Source of the DNA: an uncultured Clostridium sp.
GTDB taxonomy: Bacteria > Bacillota > Clostridia > TANB77 > CAG-508
Direction of reading: 5' to 3'
Length of the DNA stretch: 7,034 nucleotides
Assembly (NCBI GenBank): GCA_950059165.1
Contig: CATLUC010000084.1
Span: 1 to 7,034, forward strand
Below the pieces are notes generated by a model. The model saw only the letters and a program-made list of their open reading frames with translations, was not told the DNA's origin and did no database searches. Each line of letters starts with the position of its first letter. The stretch's first letter is position 1. The translations under genes were made by a program, and so were the position numbers. Of the stretch, positions 1-6,009 are shown in pieces.

Positions 1-97
1 TTATATTTTATATTTTATATGAAATCAAGTTTTTTATCATATATTACTACTTTTTCATGTGATAAATTTTATCAACAAAAAATAGTTATGTCTATAT

Positions 98-126
98 ATT
101 ATACTTTTATCTATTATTTATCTTAA
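98..126 (-). promoter_or_regulatory. possible sigma-A promoter for a gene beyond the left edge
   Basis: On the minus strand a consensus -10 box TATAAT (98-103) lies 17 bases behind TTAAGA (121-126), which matches the -35 consensus at four of six positions. The palindrome at 60-74 would sit just downstream of the start of transcription, as an operator might. In such AT-rich DNA a chance match is quite possible. Confidence 0.3.
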
Positions 127-201
127 TACCTGATATTTTTATATTTTATTGCATTTGTAAAATATAAAACAAAATACTTGGTATTAAAGAGCTACGAAAA
201 A

Positions 202-252
202 AACGTCTCTAAAGTGACATTTACATAAAAATGTCGCAAAAGAAACGTCCCC
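202..252. repeat. hairpin flanked by AAACGTC repeats, possible mobile-element end or weak terminator
   Basis: A 9-bp stem (214-222 with 229-237, one wobble or mismatch depending on strand) with a 6-base loop is bracketed by two direct copies of AAACGTC (202-208 and 243-249). On the minus strand it begins 30 bases after the antitoxin stop and is followed, ten bases later, by a run of seven T, so it may serve as a poor terminator. The flanked-hairpin layout resembles the structured ends of IS200/IS605 or REP-associated elements, but no transposase is present. This reading is a guess. Confidence 0.35.
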
Positions 253-266
253 AATACGACACGACA

Positions 267-521
267 TTAGTCGTCCATTATTTCTGTTTGTGGTATGTTT
301 ATTTTTTTTGTGTTCATGTTATTTACTGTATTCATTTTGTTTTTTGTTTTTATTGTTGCTTCTTCTTTTTCTAGTATTTTCTCATAAGTTTGAAAATCCA
401 TCATTACCATTGAGCCATAACCATTTTTTGTTAAGTAAATAGTTTCCCCATCTTTTTCTACTAAATTTTCTATTTTCTCAAAGTCTTCTTTTAAATCTGA
501 AGCTGGTAAAATGTGTAACAT
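267..521 (-). CDS. Phd/YefM-family type II antitoxin, apparently without its toxin
   Basis: An 84-residue protein. The N-terminal 50 residues fit the Phd/YefM antitoxin fold: a 'PASDLKEDF' segment followed by 'GETIYLTKNGYGSMVMMDFQTYEKIL', the usual pattern of a DNA-binding dimer with the strand-turn 'LTKNG.....M' and the helix starting at the conserved YE. In this family the N-terminal domain represses the operon and the disordered tail neutralises a RelE/Doc-type toxin. Here the tail (about residues 52-84) is polar, rich in Asn, Thr and Lys, with repeated MNT. The start is set by a strong AGGAGGG site at 528-534, six bases before ATG. The next 266 bases contain no toxin gene. It may be an orphan or a relic, or its partner may lie elsewhere. 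Confidence 0.75.
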   Translation of the reverse strand: MLHILPASDLKEDFEKIENLVEKDGETIYLTKNGYGSMVMMDFQTYEKILEKEEATIKTKNKMNTVNNMNTKKINIPQTEIMDD

Positions 522-627
522 ATCATTCCCTCCTTACATTAGTTTTAGTATTTCCATTTTTTTGTAATTTATTCAAGTAAAATGAGACCAATGATACCTG
601 TGCCTAGCGTATTATTTCCTATACAAC

Positions 628-663
628 AAAAAAAGCTGTAATTTTTTTAATTACAACTTTTTT
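628..663 (-). terminator. intrinsic terminator of rny
   Basis: On the minus-strand RNA a 9-bp stem (649-657 with 635-643, one G-U pair) closes a short A-rich loop. It is followed by seven U, and the upstream arm is preceded by a run of A, so the structure may also act on plus-strand transcripts. It begins about 20 bases after the rny stop codon and separates rny from the antitoxin gene. Confidence 0.85.
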
Positions 664-683
664 GTGAAAGTTCTTTAAACTTC

Positions 684-2225
684 CTATTTGGCATAATCTA
701 CAACTCTTAGTTCTCTAATGATGTTTACTTTTATTTGTCCTGGATATTCCATTTCGCTTTCTATTTTCTTTGATACATCTCTTGCTAAAATTGTCATTTG
801 GTCATCTGTTATTCTATCTGGTTTTACAATAATTCTAATTTCTCTTCCTGCTTGGATTGCAAAAGATTTTTCTACACCTTCAAATGAATCTGCAATTTCT
901 TCTAGATTTTGTAGTCTTTTGATGTAAGCTTCTACAGTTTCTCTTCTTGCTCCTGGTCTTGAAGCTGATATTGCATCAGCTGCTTGTACTAATACTGCTT
1001 CTAATGTTTTTGGTTCTACATCTCCATGATGTGCTTCTACTGCATTGATTACTTGGTTGTTTTCTTTGTATTTTTTTAGTATTTCAACACCAATTTCTAC
1101 ATGAGTTCCTTCCATGTCATGGTCTAGTGCTTTTCCAATGTCGTGTAAAAGTCCTGCACGTCTTGCAAGTTTTGGGTCTAATCCTAGTTCTTCTGCCATT
1201 ATTCTTGCTAAGTTTGAAACTTCAATAGAATGATTTAACACGTTTTGTCCATAGCTTGTCCTATATTTTAATTTTCCAATTAGTTTGACAATGTCTGGAT
1301 GAAGTCCTATTACTCCTGTTTCTAAAACTGCTCTTTCTCCTTCTTCTTTGATTGTTGTTTCTACTTCTTCTTTTGCTTTTTCTACCATTTCTTCAATTTT
1401 AGCTGGATGAATTCTTCCATCATCAATTAGCTTTTCTAAAGCAATTTTAGCTACTTCTCTTCTTAATGGGTCAAATCCTGATAAAACGACTGCCTCTGGT
1501 GTATCATCAATGATTAAGTCAATTCCTGTTAGTGTTTCTAATGCTTTTATGTTTCTACCTTCTCTACCTATAATTCTTCCTTTCATATCATCATTTGGAA
1601 GTGCTACAATAGATACTGTTGTTTCTTGAGAATGGTCAGCTGCACATTTTTGTACTGCATAACTTAAAATTTCTTTTGCATTTTTAATTGCATTTTCTTT
1701 TTCTTTTTGTTCTTTTTCTCGAATTAGCGCTGCTTTTTCAGCAGTTAGCTCTTTGTCCATTTCTGATAATAGTTTTGTTTTTGCTTCTTCTTTTGTTAAA
1801 GAAGCTATTTTTTGCAATTCTACCATTTCTTGATTATGTAATTCTTCAATTTCTTCTTTTCTTTTTTCAATTTCTTGAGCTTCTCTTTCTAATTCTTTTT
1901 CTTTTCTTTCAAAATTTCCTTCACGCTTTTCTAAGTTTTCTTCTTTTTGGATTAATCTTGATTCTTGTTTTTGTACTTCGCCCCTTCTTTCTTTAATCTC
2001 TTGGTCTAATTCTTTTCTACTATTCATGATTTCTTCTTTGGCTTTGAAGATTTCTTCTTTTTTTAAGTTTTCGGCTTCTATTTTTGCTAAATCGATTAGT
2101 CTTTTAGCTTCATTTTCTGCTCCTTGAATTTTAGACTCTGCAATTTTTTTACGGTATACCATACCAATTGGAATACCTATTGCTAATGAGATTAAGACAG
2201 CGACGATTGTGATTATAATATTCAT
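684..2225 (-). CDS. rny: ribonuclease Y (membrane-anchored endoribonuclease)
   Basis: RNase Y starts mRNA decay in Firmicutes by single-strand endonucleolytic cuts at the inner face of the membrane. The 513-residue protein is full length for the family. In order: one N-terminal membrane helix (about 2-22), a long charged coiled coil (about 25-190), a KH RNA-binding domain with the loop GRIIGREGRN (about 216-225), and an HD metal-dependent phosphohydrolase domain with LNHSIEV (about 330-336) and the catalytic HDIGKALD (about 361-368). The C-terminal region is the conserved family end. Two ATGs compete. The one at 2231 lies only three bases after GAGG, whereas the one at 2225 has nine bases of spacing, so I prefer 2225. 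The gene has its own promoter (2316-2344) and terminator (628-663), so it appears monocistronic. The coiled coil explains the long Leu/Phe-rich shadow frames on the other strand. Confidence 0.97.
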   Translation of the reverse strand: MNIIITIVAVLISLAIGIPIGMVYRKKIAESKIQGAENEAKRLIDLAKIEAENLKKEEIFKAKEEIMNSRKELDQEIKERRGEVQKQESRLIQKEENLEKREGNFERKEKELEREAQEIEKRKEEIEELHNQEMVELQKIASLTKEEAKTKLLSEMDKELTAEKAALIREKEQKEKENAIKNAKEILSYAVQKCAADHSQETTVSIVALPNDDMKGRIIGREGRNIKALETLTGIDLIIDDTPEAVVLSGFDPLRREVAKIALEKLIDDGRIHPAKIEEMVEKAKEEVETTIKEEGERAVLETGVIGLHPDIVKLIGKLKYRTSYGQNVLNHSIEVSNLARIMAEELGLDPKLARRAGLLHDIGKALDHDMEGTHVEIGVEILKKYKENNQVINAVEAHHGDVEPKTLEAVLVQAADAISASRPGARRETVEAYIKRLQNLEEIADSFEGVEKSFAIQAGREIRIIVKPDRITDDQMTILARDVSKKIESEMEYPGQIKVNIIRELRVVDYAK

Positions 2226-2315
2226 AATCATACACCTCTTTCTTATTTAATTTTCAATGTTCGAATAAAATATATATTAGGTTTTTTCATACATATATTT
2301 TTTCCTACCTATTCT

Positions 2316-2344
2316 ATTTTATCTTTATTATTGTAAACTGTCAA
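2316..2344 (-). promoter_or_regulatory. sigma-A promoter of rny
   Basis: On the minus strand a perfect -35 box TTGACA (2339-2344) and a -10 box TAAAAT (2316-2321) are separated by exactly 17 bases. Transcription would start near 2309, leaving an untranslated leader of roughly 80 bases before the rny start. Confidence 0.85.
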
Positions 2345-2364
2345 GTGATTTTGAAGAAAAAGGT

Positions 2365-2382
2365 AAAATCGACGTCTATTTT
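2365..2382. promoter_or_regulatory. 18-bp near-palindrome upstream of the rny promoter
   Basis: An inverted repeat centred on GACGTC with AAAAT/ATTTT outer arms and a single mismatched pair. It lies about 20 bases upstream of the rny -35 box and directly behind the stop of the symporter fragment. It could be an operator, or a weak terminator stem for the symporter transcript, but it has no good U-run. No regulator can be named. Confidence 0.3.
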
Positions 2383-2712
2383 TTAATGTTTTGTTTTTAA
2401 ACAATCTTTTCCATCTACAAATCTACTTACTAACATAGAACAACTAATATTTCCAACTCCATTTAAAACTGCCCCTGGACAATCAATTATTGTTCCTATA
2501 ATAGCTATTATTCCGATTGCTTCAGCTGGAAAACCAAATATAGTAAGTATCATCATTTCAGACACTAACCCTGCTCCTGGTACTGACCCCATTAACAAAC
2601 CCACTACCAAACTTCCAAAAATTATACTAACTATGTTAATATTTCCACCAAAAATTGCTACTAGAAATGCTATTTTTAATACTGCTCCTATTAAAGAACC
2701 ATCTTTATGCAT
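2383..2712 (-). CDS. C-terminal part of the interrupted SDF/DAACS symporter (possible restart product)
   Basis: The 109-residue frame continues the reading frame of the preceding symporter gene after a single in-frame TGA at 2722-2724. It holds the end of the transport domain: the TM7 unwound motif as NMHKDGS, the HP2 hairpin motif SVPGAGLVS, and the TM8 segment IDCPGAVLNGVGN, equivalent to the D..R...N substrate-binding helix of the family. The usual Arg is absent, and the usual Asp after NxxG is Asn, so substrate preference cannot be read with confidence. A GAGGTG ribosome binding site begins inside the TGA codon and lies five bases before ATG 2712, so this piece could be made separately by reinitiation. 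More simply it is the tail of a pseudogene. Stop is TAA. Confidence 0.6.
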   Translation of the reverse strand: MHKDGSLIGAVLKIAFLVAIFGGNINIVSIIFGSLVVGLLMGSVPGAGLVSEMMILTIFGFPAEAIGIIAIIGTIIDCPGAVLNGVGNISCSMLVSRFVDGKDCLKTKH

Positions 2713-2721
2713 ATTAACACC

Positions 2722-3621
2722 TCATGGTACTACTGTTTCTGCTATGTCATCAGACATCCCCATGTTTTTAGCTGCTTTAATTCCAAAAGGAATAGTTGCT
2801 GCACTTGAGCAAGTAGCTAAAGCTGTTGTTGTTGGAGGTAGCACGTTTTTCCAAAATACTTTTATTCCATTTTTTCCTCCTGCTATAAAGGCATATAATG
2901 TATAAATTATTAAATAATATAAAATGGCTATTATTGTATAAATTACAAAACATCTCAAATATCCTGATATTATTGAATTTCCCAAGTCGGCTATAACAGT
3001 TGCAAAATAACAGCCAAGCCCAATTGGTGCATAGTACATTATTATAGAAATTAGTTTCATCATGACTTCGTTTCCAGATATAAGAAACTCTTTTATTACT
3101 TTTCCTTTTTCTTTTGACGCATTTGTTGCTAGACCAAAAATTGCTGAAAATACGATTAGTGCAATCATGTTTTTAGTTGATAATAATTCTAAAAAGTTTG
3201 AAACTGTAAGTGTATTTACAATTTCCTGTACCAAATTGATATCTTGTTTTGTTTCTTGCATATTAACATTTTGCGTAAAACTACTTTGTTTTATTGATTC
3301 AATATCTTTTTCATTTAGAGGTTTTATTATATAAGTGCCTATTATTCCTACAAATATTGCTATTACTGAAGTTACAATAAATATTATAATCATACTAACT
3401 AATACTTTTCTCAATCTTTGTGGCTGGTTCATATTAGCAATAGCACTTGATATTGTAAAAAATACTAATGGTACTGTAATTGTAAGTATTAAATTTATAA
3501 ATAATTCACCAAATGGCTTTAATATTGTTGCTTGTTCTTTAAATGAAATGCCTATAATTCCACCGATTATTATTGCAATAAAAATTAGAATTATTTGAGT
3601 ATAGTTTTTTAATATTTTCAT
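2722..3621 (-). CDS. N-terminal part of a sodium:dicarboxylate (SDF/DAACS) symporter, cut by an in-frame TGA
   Basis: 299 residues read before TGA. Family members are sodium- or proton-coupled membrane transporters of dicarboxylates or amino acids, working as trimers. Visible are the N-terminal helices of the scaffold domain (hydrophobic stretches near 8-26, 38-60, 74-98, 151-168, 188-210 and 222-247) and the HP1 hairpin signature SSAATIPF (272-279). The frame stops after ETVVP, where homologues continue with a hydrophobic residue and GA(N/T). Including the downstream part the gene would be about 413 codons, normal for the family. The stop therefore falls between HP1 and TM7, and this piece alone lacks the substrate and cation site. 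An AAGGA site precedes the ATG. It is most likely a recent nonsense mutation (TTA to TGA would suffice). A sequencing error or a split transporter are alternatives. Confidence 0.8.
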   Translation of the reverse strand: MKILKNYTQIILIFIAIIIGGIIGISFKEQATILKPFGELFINLILTITVPLVFFTISSAIANMNQPQRLRKVLVSMIIIFIVTSVIAIFVGIIGTYIIKPLNEKDIESIKQSSFTQNVNMQETKQDINLVQEIVNTLTVSNFLELLSTKNMIALIVFSAIFGLATNASKEKGKVIKEFLISGNEVMMKLISIIMYYAPIGLGCYFATVIADLGNSIISGYLRCFVIYTIIAILYYLIIYTLYAFIAGGKNGIKVFWKNVLPPTTTALATCSSAATIPFGIKAAKNMGMSDDIAETVVP

Positions 3622-3669
3622 AGTTCTTTTCCTTTACTATTTATTTTTGTGCAATATTTCTATAATACG

Positions 3670-3706
3670 AAAAATGCCTGCTACTTTATAAGTACAAGCA
3701 TTTTTT
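3670..3706 (-). terminator. intrinsic terminator of rpmF
   Basis: A hairpin with an outer 8-bp stem AAAAATGC/GCATTTTT, a small internal loop, and an inner 5-bp stem lies six bases after the rpmF stop. Because the arms are A-rich and U-rich on their outer sides, the structure could end transcription in both directions. Confidence 0.75.
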
Positions 3707-3711
3707 ACATT

Positions 3712-3903
3712 TTACGCATTTTCAGTTTCTTTTTTAGCTACTACCTCTTTTCCATCATAATAACCACAGTTTTTGCAAACTCTGTGTGGCATTACTGGTT
3801 CGTGGCAATGTGGACAAGTTGATAGTGTTGGATTTTCTTTTTTCCATGTTGACCTTTTTTTATGTGTTCTTGCTTTTGACCATCTTCTTTTTGGTTGTGC
3901 CAT
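3712..3903 (-). CDS. rpmF: 50S ribosomal protein L32 (zinc-ribbon type)
   Basis: A 63-residue, strongly basic protein of the large ribosomal subunit. The N-terminus MAQPKRRWSKARTHKKRS is the standard L32 opening. A zinc ribbon follows with cysteines 30, 33, 43 and 46 (CPHC...CKNC), so this is the zinc-binding version. A longer frame starts at 3984, but that ATG lies inside the promoter. ATG 3903, preceded by an AAGGGGGG site at 3911-3918, is the real start. The gene has its own near-consensus promoter and a terminator. In many Firmicutes rpmF follows yceD (DUF177); here its upstream neighbour is an OB-fold gene and the retroelement. Confidence 0.96.
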   Translation of the reverse strand: MAQPKRRWSKARTHKKRSTWKKENPTLSTCPHCHEPVMPHRVCKNCGYYDGKEVVAKKETENA

Positions 3904-3924
3904 TTTAATTCCCCCCTTGCTTTT

Positions 3925-3942
3925 AGATATATGTATATATCT
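3925..3942 (-). promoter_or_regulatory. leader hairpin just upstream of the rpmF ribosome binding site
   Basis: An 18-base perfect palindrome AGATATAT...ATATATCT that can fold as a 7-bp stem with a 4-base loop. It ends about six bases before the AAGGGGGG ribosome binding site. It could modulate rpmF translation or be an operator; nothing further supports a role. Confidence 0.35.
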
Positions 3943-3975
3943 TTTCATTTTTTCGTTATTTTTAGTTACTATAAG

Positions 3976-4004
3976 ATTATACAAGTATTTTCCTGTTTTG
4001 TCAA
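3976..4004 (-). promoter_or_regulatory. sigma-A promoter of rpmF
   Basis: Perfect consensus boxes on the minus strand, TTGACA (3999-4004) and TATAAT (3976-3981), separated by 17 bases. This predicts a strong constitutive promoter with a leader of about 65 bases, fitting a ribosomal protein gene. Confidence 0.92.
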
Positions 4005-4078
4005 TAGTTTCCTTGTTTTATGTTAAAGTTTTTTTGAGCAAAATTTTTATTTCCCATGTAACAACTTTTTTGTGAATT

Positions 4079-4327
4079 TTAATATCTTAATATATCTCTT
4101 ACTATTATTTCCATTTTACTATCTATTTTTCCTTCTATTGAAACAATATCACCTTTTACTAGTTTTTGATAACATAGGTCTGCTATTTTATCATAAGCTT
4201 TTACTTTTATAGTACAACTTTCATCTACTTTTAAAGTAAAAATTGCAATTGAAATGTATTTGCTATTTAATACAAATTTAAATTCTATATCACTTATTAT
4301 CTTTCCTGTTAAAAAACATATATTCAT
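4079..4327 (-). CDS. small OB-fold protein resembling the SSB core
   Basis: An 82-residue protein. The layout matches the oligonucleotide-binding core of single-stranded DNA-binding proteins: an N-terminal strand NICFLTGKIISDIEFKF, a middle strand pair ISIAIFTLKV, then IKVKAYDKIADLCYQKLVKGDIVSIEGKI, equivalent to the SSB segment in which a helix is followed by 'kKGd.v.veG.i'. It is shorter than a housekeeping SSB and lacks the flexible tail and acidic C-terminal tip that recruits partners, so it is not the replicative SSB. The ribosome binding site is weak (AAAGAAAG). It begins about 175 bases beyond the template repeat in the direction of transcription, with no clear terminator between. It could be read through from the DGR and act on RNA or cDNA, but that is inference from position only. 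Confidence 0.55.
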   Translation of the reverse strand: MNICFLTGKIISDIEFKFVLNSKYISIAIFTLKVDESCTIKVKAYDKIADLCYQKLVKGDIVSIEGKIDSKMEIIVRDILRY

Positions 4328-4501
4328 GTAAATTCTACTTTCTTTTTAAAATTTTGCAAAATAGATACATTCAAAATATTTTCTACTAATATCTATTTTA
4401 CTGATACTTTTTTACCTAATTCAGGAAGGAATAAATCTCTTTAATACTAATACTTTTACTGGATACATTTCGTAAAATATATCATCTCAAAATGGTATTA
4501 G
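4328..4501 (-). ncRNA. spacer downstream of the template repeat, possible part of the DGR RNA
   Basis: In the model Bordetella phage DGR, the RNA segment directly 3' of TR is needed for cDNA priming and RT/Avd binding. Here the equivalent position is occupied by this gene-free, AT-rich stretch of about 174 bases. It contains an imperfect direct repeat (4384-4407 and 4445-4466). No terminator or convincing promoter is seen inside it. The assignment as functional RNA rests on position, not on a recognised structure. Confidence 0.4.
4384..4466. repeat. imperfect direct repeat in the TR spacer
   Basis: Two copies, 4384-4407 and 4445-4466, start with TACTAATA, share a central TTTTACTG or TTTACTGG core and end in GATAC. 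They differ by a two-base gap and a few substitutions, and their starts are 61 bases apart. They may be a local duplication or paired RNA/protein-binding sites in the DGR RNA. Confidence 0.5.
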
Positions 4502-4636
4502 AGTAACGGACGAAAGCTATTGTTATCGTTGGCATTATCTGAATCGTTGTTGTTGCGAATAGCTGTGTAGTTATTGCTGTTATTGTAGTTGCCACCTCGA
4601 TTAGTGCAAGGATTGTCTGGGTTACTAGAAGTTTTT
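4502..4636 (-). repeat. DGR template repeat (TR)
   Basis: A 135-base segment on the minus strand that aligns without gaps to the end of the target gene at 6709-6843. It differs at 25 positions: 23 are adenines in the TR sense strand (14 A to G, 9 A to T, no A to C) and two are not. TR holds 52 sense-strand adenines in all, mostly in AAC/AAT codons when read in the target gene's frame (conceptual NNDSDNANDNNSFRPLL at the end), as is typical for a TR that maximises amino-acid change. The last 17 bases (4502-4518) are identical to VR and end in the codons for SFRPLL, so this side is the initiation-of-mutagenic-homing (IMH*) end. It begins 25 bases after the RT stop and is not itself in an open frame with a start. 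Confidence 0.95.
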
Positions 4637-4661
4637 CGATTTATCCCTAATTTTGATTTTT

Positions 4662-5678
4662 CTAGTCTTTTTCTATGTAAAATATTTTTTGTAATAAATT
4701 ATAACTATTAGCATATTTAATATACCCCATATGACCTGCTAGAAATTTTTTTGCTTCTTTGCTTGTCATTTTTTCTTCTTTAATTGCTTTAGTCAAATAT
4801 TTTACTTTTTTCTTTAATTTTCTTTTCCCTTTGTCTCTAAGTTTCATTCTGTATTCATTTATTTTATAGCCACAAAAATTTATTCCTTGTTTGCTCTTAA
4901 AAATCTGTGTTTTTTTGTTTAATTCCAATTCTAAATTTTCTTTTAAAAATTGTTTTATTTTTTCTAATACTTCTTTTGCCTCTTGTTTTGTCTTTACCAT
5001 TAATATGCTATCATCTAAATAACGACAATAATATTTTATTTTTAGCTTATGTTTTATGTACTGGTCTACTTCGTTCAAGTAAATATTTGCAAATGTCTGT
5101 GATGTATAATTTCCTATTTCAATTCCTTTTTCCTTTTTTTGTGCAAATAAAATTTGTTCAATTAGCCACAATAAATCTTCATCTATTATTTTTCTTTTTA
5201 AAATGTTTAATAATATATTTTTATTAATATTGTCAAAGTATTTTGCAATATCCATTTTCAGAATATAATATTCTTGCCAAATTCTTTTACAATGTTTCAT
5301 TGTATTTTGTACATATGTAGCTGATTTATGCATTCCTTTTCCTTTTAAACATGCATAGGATGTTTCTATAAATGTAGGTATAAAATATGGTTCTAAAAAG
5401 TTATCTACTATCCATCTATGAACAATTCTGTCAATATATCTTGATTTTTCTATTTTTCGCAGTTTTGGTTCTGTTACATAAAATTCGGTATATCCACCAT
5501 GTTTGTAAGTTTTGTTTTTTAATTGCTCATATAACCACATAATGTATTCTTCTTGTTTTAGATTAAACTCTATTATTTCTTTTCTGTATCCTTTGCCTTT
5601 TTTAGCTTTATTATGAGCTTCCATTAGCTTTTCATAACTTAATTTTTTATAATATTGATTTCGTATGGTTTTTGGCAT
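4662..5678 (-). CDS. DGR reverse transcriptase
   Basis: A 338-residue RT without endonuclease or maturase domains, the usual size for DGR enzymes. It copies TR RNA into cDNA with errors at adenines. Visible motifs are an N-terminal RT0/1 region (about 76-90, IEKSRYIDRIVHRW), the first catalytic Asp in KMDIAKYFDNI (D143), the DGR-type motif 4 IGNYTSQ (188-194; group II intron RTs have a QG form here), the catalytic YLDD (220-223), the FCGYKI grip motif (about 268-273) and a basic thumb (about 280-312). All three catalytic aspartates are present, so it should be active. The ATG at 5678 is the only in-frame candidate after an upstream stop. Its AGGAGGG site (about 5692-5698) lies inside the Avd gene with long spacing (about 14 bases), and the genes overlap by 32 bases, suggesting coupled translation. 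Confidence 0.96.
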   Translation of the reverse strand: MPKTIRNQYYKKLSYEKLMEAHNKAKKGKGYRKEIIEFNLKQEEYIMWLYEQLKNKTYKHGGYTEFYVTEPKLRKIEKSRYIDRIVHRWIVDNFLEPYFIPTFIETSYACLKGKGMHKSATYVQNTMKHCKRIWQEYYILKMDIAKYFDNINKNILLNILKRKIIDEDLLWLIEQILFAQKKEKGIEIGNYTSQTFANIYLNEVDQYIKHKLKIKYYCRYLDDSILMVKTKQEAKEVLEKIKQFLKENLELELNKKTQIFKSKQGINFCGYKINEYRMKLRDKGKRKLKKKVKYLTKAIKEEKMTSKEAKKFLAGHMGYIKYANSYNLLQKIFYIEKD

Positions 5679-6009
5679 AATATTTGATTAACCCTCCTAG
5701 TATTTTTCCTATTTCATAAATTTGCTCCATTGCTACTTTAAATTTGTGTTCATCTATCCATCTGTTTTTCTTCATAATTCTTAAGTAAATTCTTTGTGTA
5801 TTTAATAAAGCATCAATTTTGTTTAAATAGCTTAATACTTCGTGTTTTCCTATTTTGCTTATTATTAAAATATTTTGTAGCATTTGGTACATTGAACTTT
5901 TATATTCTGTACCTATACTGAATTTTTCTATTCTTGGAAGTTTAAAAATAATTTGTAACATATATTCTATATATTTTTCTGCTTTTGGAATTAATTGCAA
6001 TTTATCCAT
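5647..6009 (-). CDS. avd: Avd-like DGR accessory protein (four-helix bundle)
   Basis: 120 residues, close in length to Bordetella phage Avd. Avd forms a basic pentameric barrel of four-helix subunits that binds the RT and the TR RNA and is needed for mutagenic homing. The sequence reads as helices near 3-23, 33-52, 54-82 and 87-115. The loop and second helix, LPRIEKFSIGTEYKSSMYQMLQNIL, match the family hallmark in which a Pro-containing turn and 'F.lG' precede helix 2. The protein is Lys-rich as expected for RNA binding. I chose ATG 6009: upstream in-frame ATGs lie within the preceding gene and give an unrelated basic extension, and MDKLQLIPKAEKY is a normal Avd opening. The start overlaps the preceding stop by 8 bases, and the end overlaps the RT start by 32. 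Family assignment rests on pattern and context. Confidence 0.85.
   Translation of the reverse strand: MDKLQLIPKAEKYIEYMLQIIFKLPRIEKFSIGTEYKSSMYQMLQNILIISKIGKHEVLSYLNKIDALLNTQRIYLRIMKKNRWIDEHKFKVAMEQIYEIGKILGGLIKYYAKNHTKSIL

Larger units (their letters stand above)
1..266. other. AT-rich intergenic region without a gene
   Basis: No open frame of useful length or recognisable protein remnant is visible on either strand. The region is very AT-rich. It holds a perfect 7+1+7 palindrome at 60-74 (arms TGATAAA/TTTATCA), a possible minus-strand promoter (98-126), a hairpin at 214-237 and two short copies of AAACGTC (202-208 and 243-249). A toxin gene partnering the antitoxin at 267-521 would be expected here if the operon were standard, and none is present. 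Confidence 0.6.

Noticed and set aside
541..627. Short hydrophobic frame (about 17 codons) between rny terminator and antitoxin on the minus strand
   Set aside because: It has no start codon and no ribosome binding site, and is too short to assign; probably chance.
1688..1996. Plus-strand Leu/Phe-rich open frame opposite rny
   Set aside because: It is the antisense shadow of the Glu/Lys-rich RNase Y coiled coil; it has no ribosome binding site and low-complexity composition.
2722..2724. TGA read as a sense codon (recoded organism or selenocysteine)
   Set aside because: Trp in the RT and L32 genes is coded by TGG, TGA interrupts only this gene, homologues have a hydrophobic residue here, and no SECIS-like element is evident. 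The absence of TGA among the other stops is weak evidence in so few genes.
4384..4466. CRISPR-like array in the TR spacer
   Set aside because: Only two imperfect copies are present, with no regular spacers and no cas genes.
4662..5678. RT as part of a group II intron, retron or CRISPR-linked RT
   Set aside because: There is no maturase or endonuclease domain, no intron ribozyme domain V sequence, no msr/msd-type inverted repeats and no CRISPR array, while the TR/VR pair and Avd explain it.
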